Source: Reinekea forsetii (GTDB taxonomy: Bacteria > Pseudomonadota > Gammaproteobacteria > Pseudomonadales > Natronospirillaceae). Taken from it: a DNA stretch of 64,000 bases. The notes beneath the pieces are model-generated. The model was not told the DNA's origin. It searched no databases and saw only the letters and a program-made list of their open reading frames with translations. Below, in pieces: positions 49,969-57,465 of this stretch. The DNA is taken from the NCBI RefSeq assembly GCF_018860385.1, contig NZ_JAHKPH010000003.1, positions 201,585-265,584 of the forward strand. Reading direction: 5' to 3'. Every line of letters begins with the position of its first letter. The stretch's first letter is position 1. The translations under genes were made by a program, and so were the position numbers.

Positions 49969-51430
49969 CCCTTCATCACACTTACTGATCATCGCAGGAT
50001 TAGAATCTAATGGTTTTGCTGGCGCACTGAAAGATATCGAAATCGCGGCTCGATTATCTATACCGCCAAGACTCGTTGTTTCTACTCTCACCGCTCAAAC
50101 TAATCATTCAATGCTGGCCAATGAGCCAACGCCTGCTGCGGTTGTTAAAGCGCAACTTGAGTCTCTTCAAGCGCCACCGAGTTGTATTAAAATTGGTGTA
50201 CTCCCAAATTCTGACCAAGCTGTTACCATTGCACATTGGCTAAAAAACTTAGGTCCGAATAAACCAAAGGTGGTACTTGACCCAATTAAGCTCAGTAGTA
50301 GTGACCGCTCAGCTTTTTCCGATGAAACTCTAGCCAATATCATTTTGCCGTTGATTCCTTATGTGGATGTCATCACGCCAAATCTAAGTGAATATTGTGA
50401 TTTAACGAACACGCCTAAACCCCTATTTGATCACAAAACGGCTTTTGTTCATTTCAAAGTAGCGTTTCCACTGTTTAGAGGCTGCCTATACATTAAAAGC
50501 GCTTTAGTGGATTCCAAAAACAGCCGTGTGACCGACTTATTGATACAACACCATACCCCCACTGAAATACAATACCTGACTCAACACATGAGCGAACTGA
50601 ATTTACGTGGAACAGGCTGTGTTTTTTCAACCGCTCTAACGTGTGCTTTATTTCAACAACACTCGATAGAAAGTTCTGCAATTTTGGCCAGTGCTTGCTT
50701 AACTGAATTGAGAGACTATCAACTGCGATCAACAAAGCCAGATATCGGTTGGCCAATAAATGTGAACTACTACCCTACCGTCAGTCGCCGCGGCCTGCCC
50801 ACGGTTGCCAGCGCATTTCCTAGAATGGCTGATCAAGCCGGCTTATACCCTATAGTAGATTCTTCGGCGTGGATTGCCAAACTAGCCTCTTGGGGGGTTC
50901 GTACCGTACAACTGCGATTAAAAAATAGGAACGCAACCGACATAGAAGCAGAAGTCATCAAATCTGTCGCCATTGCGAAGCAACATCAACTACAGCTGTT
51001 TATAAATGATTATTGGCAGTTGGCTATAAAGCACAACGCTTATGGGGTTCATCTGGGGCAGGAAGATTTGCAATCTGCAGATATTGAAAAAATTCACTCC
51101 GCCGGTTTACGCTTAGGTATTAGTACGCATGGCGATTATGAATTTTTGATTGCCAAACAATTACGACCCTCCTACTACGCCGTTGGCGCTATTTTCCCCA
51201 CAAAAACAAAAGACATGTCGGGTAAAATACAGGGCATCGAACGGCTAAAACGCTATTGTTTTTTAGCACAAGAGACTCCAGTGGTTGCCATAGGAGGCAT
51301 AACGCAGCAAAACATAATTCAGGTACTGTCTGCTCAACCCAATTTCATTGCAATGGTTTCAGCGATCACAGAAGCGAAGGACCCTGAATGTGTGACGAAA
51401 GAATTATTAAAGACACTGTCGAGAGGCTAG
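49961..51430 (+). CDS. thiDE: ThiD-ThiE fusion (HMP-phosphate kinase / thiamine-phosphate synthase)
   Basis: A 489-residue fusion. Residues 1-265 resemble ThiD but are divergent. The opening reads IIAGLESNGFAGALKDIE where the family has a Gly-rich SDSGGGAG motif. TPNLSEY and the catalytic-loop GTGCVFSTALTC are kept. Residues about 285-489 are a normal ThiE (GLYPIVDS, VRTVQLRLKN, NDYWQLAIKHNAYGVHLGQEDL, GAIFPTKTKD, VAIGGI). It joins the pyrimidine and thiazole to give thiamine phosphate. GTG start, overlapping thiG by 8 nt. Both domains are probably active, but the kinase half needs testing. Confidence 0.9.
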   Translation: MISPSSHLLIIAGLESNGFAGALKDIEIAARLSIPPRLVVSTLTAQTNHSMLANEPTPAAVVKAQLESLQAPPSCIKIGVLPNSDQAVTIAHWLKNLGPNKPKVVLDPIKLSSSDRSAFSDETLANIILPLIPYVDVITPNLSEYCDLTNTPKPLFDHKTAFVHFKVAFPLFRGCLYIKSALVDSKNSRVTDLLIQHHTPTEIQYLTQHMSELNLRGTGCVFSTALTCALFQQHSIESSAILASACLTELRDYQLRSTKPDIGWPINVNYYPTVSRRGLPTVASAFPRMADQAGLYPIVDSSAWIAKLASWGVRTVQLRLKNRNATDIEAEVIKSVAIAKQHQLQLFINDYWQLAIKHNAYGVHLGQEDLQSADIEKIHSAGLRLGISTHGDYEFLIAKQLRPSYYAVGAIFPTKTKDMSGKIQGIERLKRYCFLAQETPVVAIGGITQQNIIQVLSAQPNFIAMVSAITEAKDPECVTKELLKTLSRG

Positions 51431-51609
51431 CGTTTATTGCGTTTAGTTTGATTCTTTTTAAGCATGAGTTTCAACACCCAAAGCAGCACTAGAAACCCTC
51501 CGGCTAAATAAAGCAGAACCATCAATTCTGATGAGGCACCTTCGGAGTTCATAAAGCGGGACATGTCTTGAATGCGGTCCCGTTGGTCCATAAATAAACT
51601 AAACCCCAT
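51427..51609 (-). CDS. small single-span membrane protein of unknown function
   Basis: A 60-residue protein from ATG 51609, which follows GGGAGG by 4 nt. An N-terminal charged segment (MDQRDRIQDMSRFM) is followed by one hydrophobic helix (LMVLLYLAGGFLVLLWVLKLML, about 30-51). It ends in a very basic tail, KKNQTKRNKR. It may sit in the inner membrane with the tail in the cytoplasm. It overlaps the convergent thiDE gene by 4 nt and lies next to yqaA. I do not recognise it. Confidence 0.55.
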   Translation of the reverse strand: MGFSLFMDQRDRIQDMSRFMNSEGASSELMVLLYLAGGFLVLLWVLKLMLKKNQTKRNKR

Positions 51610-51645
51610 ACGACCTCCCGTGCTTTTCACGTAACGCTTGTACGC

Positions 51646-52062
51646 TTAAAAAACGGATATCACTCCGACAATGACAATTGCGTAGCGAGCCGCTTTACCG
51701 ATGATCAACCAAGCATACGCCTTGCTCCGCGAAAAGTTAAGCGCACCGGCCATTAACGGCAATGCATCACCAACTATAGGTAGCCATGCAAAAAACAAAC
51801 TTGGGGTGCCATAACGACGAACTTTTACCAGTACATTTGGGTGTTTTTCTTGCACATTGGTTAATTTAGATTCGAACCACGGCGCTGACCAACGCGCCAA
51901 TTCAAACATGGCGATAGACCCTAAGGCATTTCCGGCGCTCGCAACAACCCAAATGGTGATGTATTGCTCTGATGCGGCCGACACCAGATAGACGACGTAG
52001 GCTTCAGATGCCATTGGCCACATTGTTGCCGCGATAAACGCCACAAAAAATAACGTTAACAA
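51646..52062 (-). CDS. yqaA: YqaA-family (SNARE-associated/DedA-related) membrane protein
   Basis: A 138-residue protein with four to five hydrophobic helices. Family blocks are MWPMASEAYVVYL, ASAGNALGSIAMFELAR and FFAWLPIVGDALPLMAGALNFSRSKAY. YqaA belongs to the VTT/DedA-related group, and its function is not established. It lies 37 nt upstream of the small membrane-protein start on the same strand, so the two may be cotranscribed. Confidence 0.85.
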   Translation of the reverse strand: MLTLFFVAFIAATMWPMASEAYVVYLVSAASEQYITIWVVASAGNALGSIAMFELARWSAPWFESKLTNVQEKHPNVLVKVRRYGTPSLFFAWLPIVGDALPLMAGALNFSRSKAYAWLIIGKAARYAIVIVGVISVF

Positions 52063-52195
52063 TTTGATTTCATTCCTTTAGCCATGGCTCGCACAACTTT
52101 TAACCCCACTATACTATCTCAATGCCAGAGTATGGCTTGTCATAATATTTAGACAATGCTTGAATAGTCTTTTCACTTCAACAGAAGAGTACCGC

Positions 52196-52819
52196 ATGGC
52201 AACGTTTCGATTTTTTGCACTATTAGACCGGCTCCGTTGGATAAAACGCTGGGGGCTTAAACGCAATGTCATTGAAGAAAATGTCATGGAACACAGCTGG
52301 CAAGTAGCGACTATTGCGCACACCTTGGCTGAGATTCGGTTTCATGTGTTAAAGCAACCTAGCCATGAATATACCCCTGAACAAGTGGCGACAACGGCAC
52401 TTTATCATGATTGCAGTGAAGTGATCACTGGCGACATGCCCACTCCGATCAAATATCACTCAACGACAATTCGAAAAGCCTACCAAACCATAGAAGATGA
52501 AGCTGAGCATGAGTTGTTTAATCAACTGCCTGAATCTCTGCAGCCTTCTTTCAAGCATCACATGCTGCACAAGCATATTCATCCAGAAGTGGCTAAATTA
52601 GTAAAATACGCCGATAAAATCAGTGCTTTCTTAAAGTGCCAAGGTGAGCTGCAAGCCGGGAATGCGGAATTTAAGCAGGCGGCAAAGGTTATTGAGAGTG
52701 ATATACGAGAAATGAACAGCCCAGAAGTAGACTATTTTATGTCAAACTTTGTGGAATCGTATCAGCTCACCATTGATGAGCTATTGAGCCAACACGATTC
52801 TTTAATCGCTCAATCTTGA
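52196..52819 (+). CDS. yfbR: HD-domain 5'-deoxynucleotidase YfbR
   Basis: A 207-residue HD-domain nucleotidase. Metal residues are H33 (NVMEHSWQVA), H71-D72 (LYHDCSE) and E75. VKYADKISAFLKC carries the final Asp. The alignment to E. coli YfbR is continuous, including EVITGDMPTPIKY and the C-terminal DYFMSNFVESYQLTIDEL. It hydrolyses deoxynucleoside monophosphates. The start is ATG 52196 behind AGAAGAG. Its 3' end overlaps the convergent TetR gene by 10 nt. Confidence 0.93.
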   Translation: MATFRFFALLDRLRWIKRWGLKRNVIEENVMEHSWQVATIAHTLAEIRFHVLKQPSHEYTPEQVATTALYHDCSEVITGDMPTPIKYHSTTIRKAYQTIEDEAEHELFNQLPESLQPSFKHHMLHKHIHPEVAKLVKYADKISAFLKCQGELQAGNAEFKQAAKVIESDIREMNSPEVDYFMSNFVESYQLTIDELLSQHDSLIAQS

Positions 52820-53472
52820 TCTAAGCCAAGCCCGCCAAGAACAAGTGTTTTAATGGTTTTGGTCGCGGTCGCGAAGTCTTCTTCAGTAAGCTCTTCGCGC
52901 CCTAGCACCCATTGGATCTGAGTGGCAAAATCCGCATAATGCTGAGTGGCCCCCCACATCACAAAAATCAGATGATTTGGGTCTATTTCTTTAATTTTTC
53001 CTGCTTCTATCCAGCCGTAAAAGACTTTAGAGCGGTCGTCTATCCATTCTTTTAAGTCTTCAGATAAGAATTTCTTTAAATACGGAGCCCCTTGGATAAT
53101 CTCCATGGCAAAGATTCGCGATGCCAATGGATTCGTCTGTGAATACTTCATTTTTTCTTCAATATAAACAGACAGCACTTCTTTAGGATCATCATTTACT
53201 GTGGCATTACTGAAAACATGGTTCCAAAGCTCAAGAATATCGGCTAAAAGCACGCCATATAAGCCTAATTTACTTTTAAAGTAATAGAGTATATTAGATT
53301 TTGGTAAATTAGCCCGATCGGCAACGGCATTCAAAGAGGTGCCCTTGTAACCGTTGAGGGCAAATTCAATTTCTGCTGCTTGCAGAATTTTGGCTTCGTT
53401 TTGCTGGCGAATGCGCCCCGCTTTCTTCGGTGTGCGAAATGCACTGTTTAACTGTTCTTGCGCAGAGTTCAC
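52810..53472 (-). CDS. TetR-family regulator, RutR-like
   Basis: A 220-residue regulator. The N-terminal HTH is ILQAAEIEFALNGYKGTSLNAVADRANLPKSNILYYFKSK (about residues 28-67; key part SLNAVADRANLPKSNILYYF). The C-terminal domain (about 85-215), with SRIFAMEIIQGAPYL and GATQHYADFATQ, resembles RutR/YcdC. RutR controls pyrimidine degradation in E. coli, but no rut genes are in this window, so the role is open. Its own promoter lies in the 72-nt gap toward the kinase gene. Confidence 0.8.
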   Translation of the reverse strand: MNSAQEQLNSAFRTPKKAGRIRQQNEAKILQAAEIEFALNGYKGTSLNAVADRANLPKSNILYYFKSKLGLYGVLLADILELWNHVFSNATVNDDPKEVLSVYIEEKMKYSQTNPLASRIFAMEIIQGAPYLKKFLSEDLKEWIDDRSKVFYGWIEAGKIKEIDPNHLIFVMWGATQHYADFATQIQWVLGREELTEEDFATATKTIKTLVLGGLGLDQD

Positions 53473-53544
53473 GGTGAGTTTCCTGTAATAGCCGTCTCAA
53501 GAGCACTCACTTTACCATAAAATTTTCACTATTAGGACTAAGAA

Positions 53545-54219
53545 CTACGGTAGCCATAAATCGAATGATGCGCCCCCTCCTTCATTGTTTCCTAAAGCAA
53601 TAAAACCACGCTTCTCATTGTTTTTATGTAAGCCGGCAATTTTCTGACAAAAGAATAACCCTAATCCCGTGGTGCCTGTTTGAAAATCGATGCCATTTTG
53701 CTCTTTCACTAGGCTCACCATAGACTCAGGGTATCCATCGCCATCGTCGGTAATTTTAATATTTAACCAGCCGTCAATTTCATCCACGGTAAAGTAAAGC
53801 CCAGAGCGAGTATAGCGGATGGTGTTCGTCATAACATTGGCTAGCAGCCCTTCAATTAACATAGCATCCATAAACCAAACACTGTCTTTCACTTTGTAAT
53901 CTATAGTTAGGTTGAGTTTCATAGACCTTAATAGTTCGGTGTAGCGGGCGGTAGCATCGCTGATGACATCGCTGACCAACACTTCATCAAAGCTGGGAAC
54001 AAAATTGCCTTTCTGCATTTTGTAAAGCCCTAACATGTGAACCAGCCCGTTGTTAATACGACCACACTCTAACTGTATTCTGCGAATATCTTGAGCCGAC
54101 TCCCCGTCGACATCTCCCAATCGTTGAGCAACATCATTCAACTGCCCATCGATAAGCCCTAATGAATTTTTAACATCATGAACCGTAGCCGCCATAATCA
54201 TTTGCGTTTCAATATCCAT
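53545..54219 (-). CDS. soluble sensor-less histidine kinase
   Basis: A 224-residue protein without transmembrane or sensor segments. The phospho-acceptor is H14 in TVHDVKNSLGLIDGQ. The ATPase domain has an N box (ANVMTNTIRYTRSG), a G1 box (ITDDGDGYPESM) and a G2 box (GTTGLGLFFCQKIAGLH). The start codon overlaps the stop of the REC-TPR gene by 1 nt, so the two are coupled. It is probably a dedicated partner that phosphorylates or dephosphorylates that regulator. The input is unknown. Confidence 0.85.
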   Translation of the reverse strand: MDIETQMIMAATVHDVKNSLGLIDGQLNDVAQRLGDVDGESAQDIRRIQLECGRINNGLVHMLGLYKMQKGNFVPSFDEVLVSDVISDATARYTELLRSMKLNLTIDYKVKDSVWFMDAMLIEGLLANVMTNTIRYTRSGLYFTVDEIDGWLNIKITDDGDGYPESMVSLVKEQNGIDFQTGTTGLGLFFCQKIAGLHKNNEKRGFIALGNNEGGGASFDLWLP

Positions 54220-55886
54220 TAGCTCTCCTGAATTATCTTTTTAACCGTTTTACGTAACTTAGCGTAGCGATCGTATTGATAATGCTGCTCTGGCAAGTGA
54301 TCAATGCGCTGCAATAACTCTGAGCACTTCTTTACATCGTCGGTCGGGTTTGCAAGGGTTCGTAACGTTTGCAATTTGGATTGCACAAAGTTAAGAATCA
54401 TACCGGGGTGGTTAGGTGAAATACGAAGGGCTTTTGCAAATAACTCCAACGATTCGACATACTCTTTTCGTTTATACTTTTCAATGCCTTGCACGTTTAG
54501 ATCGTGCGCTTCTTTACGTTTAGCAATTGAGACTGGGTCCGCTTGCAGTTCATCTAAACGCTCCTTAAATTCTACATCACCTTTAAATTGCACTCGCAAC
54601 CGTTTAACAATTTCATCGGCGTCTTCAAATCGCCCATTAAAATAAAACGTTTCTGCAATATAAAAGGCCGTATCTGGAATTACTTGATCGACATTAGAAA
54701 ACAACTCTTTATAAAGTTCATCGAGCTTTGGGTTTAATGTACTTTGATCTTCAGATTCGGCTTTACGAATTTTTAGCGCGACATTAAAAAGCCGAGCATT
54801 GATATTACCTGGGAATCGCTCCGACATTTTTTTACTGACAAACATAAGGTCTTTATAAATTTCACGCTTTCGATTTTCTGTTGAATCTCCTAATTCAGAC
54901 TCGGTTTCTAAACCGTCGACCAGTTTTTGATAATTCCCCAATTCTTCATGCATTGTGCCTTCGGCCAGCGCAATGGCGGCTTTGTAAGCTTTGTTTGAGC
55001 GATGCATGTCTAAATTTTGCTTGGCAACCCTGGCAAGCTCTAAGTTACGTCGAATGTTTCTCGGCGCCTTTATGATGGCTTTTTCCAGTAAGGCTTGTAG
55101 CTCAATTCGATTTTCAGTTTCTTTATAAATCCTCGCGAGTAAATCATAAGCGGCCATCGCCGTTGACTCATTCACTAGTACTTCTTTTAACCCTTTAGCC
55201 GCCGAAGCGTATTTATTTTGTATGAATTCAATTTCATGTAAATCGATTTTCACCCAGCTTTGATAGCGCTGTTCAAGCAATCCTAATAGAAAATTCTCCG
55301 CTTCTGTGAGTTTTTCTTGTTCAATCAATGATTCGGCATACATTTTTTGAGCAAACGATCGATAACGTGGGTGCTCTTCTTCAATTTCTCGAGCTAATTG
55401 GCATAACTCTGGCCATTGAGCTTGCTCTGCACACACCAACAACGGCAGTAACACACGCCTTCGCTCAAACCAGCGTTCTAGTCGCCCCGCTAATACATCC
55501 ATTGCGAAAGGTTTGGCTAAATAATCATCCGGTTCAAATTCTAAAGTGCTGGTTACCAATTCACGTGAGGTGTCTGCGGTAATCATAACGAAAACCGTCT
55601 CCTGCCCAATAAGCTTCTTTACACGCCACTCTTCCAAAAGCCGAGCGCCGTCTCGACCTTTGCCTAAATTAAAATCGCATAAGATCAATGAAAAATTAAT
55701 TTCTTTAATCGCCTTCATTGCAGAATTAGCTTCGCCTGCTTCATAAACATATTCGTAGCCAAGTTCGTGCAACATGCCCTTGATCGATTTACGAACGTTA
55801 TCGAAATCATCTACGATTAGAATCTTCTGATTTTTAGGCTCTGCGTTTGTAAATGTGTCGCCTAGTAGCGCGTTCTGTGTACTCAA
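54219..55886 (-). CDS. response regulator with REC domain and TPR array
   Basis: A 555-residue protein. The receiver (about 20-140) has the acidic pair D26-D27 (LIVDDFDN), phospho-acceptor D71 (LILCDFNLG), MITADTS and DYLAKPF. The remainder (about 150-550) is helical with tetratricopeptide character, for example AMAAYDLLARIYKETENRIELQALLEKAI and a late repeat YVESLELFAKALRISPNHPG. There is no DNA-binding or enzymatic domain. The output is therefore presumably protein-protein contact through the TPRs. TTG 55886 follows GAGGAT. It is divergent from the outer-membrane barrel gene, 177 nt away. Confidence 0.88.
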   Translation of the reverse strand: MSTQNALLGDTFTNAEPKNQKILIVDDFDNVRKSIKGMLHELGYEYVYEAGEANSAMKAIKEINFSLILCDFNLGKGRDGARLLEEWRVKKLIGQETVFVMITADTSRELVTSTLEFEPDDYLAKPFAMDVLAGRLERWFERRRVLLPLLVCAEQAQWPELCQLAREIEEEHPRYRSFAQKMYAESLIEQEKLTEAENFLLGLLEQRYQSWVKIDLHEIEFIQNKYASAAKGLKEVLVNESTAMAAYDLLARIYKETENRIELQALLEKAIIKAPRNIRRNLELARVAKQNLDMHRSNKAYKAAIALAEGTMHEELGNYQKLVDGLETESELGDSTENRKREIYKDLMFVSKKMSERFPGNINARLFNVALKIRKAESEDQSTLNPKLDELYKELFSNVDQVIPDTAFYIAETFYFNGRFEDADEIVKRLRVQFKGDVEFKERLDELQADPVSIAKRKEAHDLNVQGIEKYKRKEYVESLELFAKALRISPNHPGMILNFVQSKLQTLRTLANPTDDVKKCSELLQRIDHLPEQHYQYDRYAKLRKTVKKIIQES

Positions 55887-56063
55887 TGCTATCCTCGAAT
55901 GTTCTACTTTACTTTTTAGGTCAACTCACCAATTCTGCAAGCTGTAAATAACTGTAGACTAAATTAAAGAAACCACCCAATTTGGCCGATAAACTTATAA
56001 CTTACCGAGGCAACCTGCTGCACAGCTGCTAAGCTTGTTAAGCAAACTTTTTGAGGATTATTA

Positions 56064-57452
56064 ATGAAGGCTCGATTCATTGCATTGGCCACCTTGCTCG
56101 CGAGCACTAGTTTTTCAGAAGAATCCGTGACCCCTGTCGTTGTGCCACTTTTTCAAGCACCCGCCAATTCAGAAGAAGCGTTTAATACTGAAGCACTCGC
56201 GCAATTTGTTGCCTTAGTTCAACAACAAGATTGGCCTACGGCCAGGATGTTAGCCGATGAAATCATCGCAGAGGCTGAAGGGCTACCTCGTTTTGATCTT
56301 TATTACGGCATACTTCTAATGCAAGAGAGAGCCTTTGATCAGGCCATTTTTCCGCTTGAACGCGTATTATTCACTAACCCAAGCCAGCACAGAGCACGTT
56401 TAGAGCTTGGTCGGGCCTACTATTTTCTTGGCAACTTCGAGCGCGCTAAAGTAGAGCTCAATCAGGTATTGGCGATAAACCCGCCAACCAACGTTAAAAC
56501 TCGTGTTGAAACGTTGTTAGCCGCTATTGAATCAGCGCAATCTAGCCGAGATGTCAGTAACGTTGTCGGAGTTAGCCTATTAGCCGGCTGGGACAACAAT
56601 GCAAATGGCGGCTCTAGCTTAGATGAAGCACTCGATTCAAACTTGCTGGGGTTAACTGAGCTCAGTAACGATTCCGAGCCACTCAGTAGTGGTTTTGGCC
56701 AGTGGTCAATCAATTACGCGCTTATTAAGCCGACCAGTCAAACCGGTAGCCAGCGATTATTGTTTGACTATACCAATCGCCTTTATACCGAACCAGAGCT
56801 CCCATCAACGCATACCTTTACGCTAGGTGGGTTAATCACATCGGAGCAAGACAAGCTTCGCTCTAGCTTACCTATTAATATTCAGCTAGCGCTTGCCAAA
56901 GACACCTTGGCTCAACTCACCTTTGATGCGAACTACCAGTTGGAACTGCTTGCATGGGGTCCACTGTGGGCTGGCGTCAAAATAGGCACTCAACCGTCAA
57001 TTTCACTGAATGACTCCTCCTCTACTTCTGTCAAAGATATGGCAGCTTTGGTCTTAAATGCCTCAGAACGTGGACGAGATCACACTTTTTTGAGCCAATA
57101 TTTGCAGACAAGCATCGCTGGGGAGGAGGATGGACATATCGAATGGCGCGCAATGGCGAATCAGTACCAGCTCAACTGGCCCTTAAAGCCTGCGTTGAGT
57201 TTGACCAGCCAGTTTGAGCACCAATGGCGAATTTATAAGGATGAAGATCTGTTTTTTACTGTAGACGAGGAATCTACCGAGTTAAAAACACGGCAAGATC
57301 ACATTCTTAGCCTGAATAGCCAAGTAAATTGGCAGGCAAGCCCTTGGCTTACATCACAAACGCGACTTTCGTTTGAATGGCTAAGAAGTAATATTAATGC
57401 ATATGAACGCAATCGCTTTGCCATCAGCCAAGCCATCAGTGTTCAATTTTGA
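56064..57452 (+). CDS. exported TPR protein with outer-membrane beta-barrel (Slam/SlipAM-like)
   Basis: A 462-residue protein with a signal peptide (about 1-18). A TPR-type helical region follows (about 45-155; YYGILLMQERAFDQAIFPLERVL and LELGRAYYFLGNFERAKVEL). About 290 residues of alternating amphipathic strands end in ISQAISVQF, a terminal Phe typical of Bam clients. This architecture and length match the surface lipoprotein assembly modifiers (Slam, DUF560). Membership is inferred from architecture, as no diagnostic motif was used. The adjacent FecR-domain gene 13 nt downstream is the likely client. GAGG lies 7 nt before the ATG. Confidence 0.7.
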   Translation: MKARFIALATLLASTSFSEESVTPVVVPLFQAPANSEEAFNTEALAQFVALVQQQDWPTARMLADEIIAEAEGLPRFDLYYGILLMQERAFDQAIFPLERVLFTNPSQHRARLELGRAYYFLGNFERAKVELNQVLAINPPTNVKTRVETLLAAIESAQSSRDVSNVVGVSLLAGWDNNANGGSSLDEALDSNLLGLTELSNDSEPLSSGFGQWSINYALIKPTSQTGSQRLLFDYTNRLYTEPELPSTHTFTLGGLITSEQDKLRSSLPINIQLALAKDTLAQLTFDANYQLELLAWGPLWAGVKIGTQPSISLNDSSSTSVKDMAALVLNASERGRDHTFLSQYLQTSIAGEEDGHIEWRAMANQYQLNWPLKPALSLTSQFEHQWRIYKDEDLFFTVDEESTELKTRQDHILSLNSQVNWQASPWLTSQTRLSFEWLRSNINAYERNRFAISQAISVQF

Positions 57453-57465
57453 AGAAGGTGTGCCC

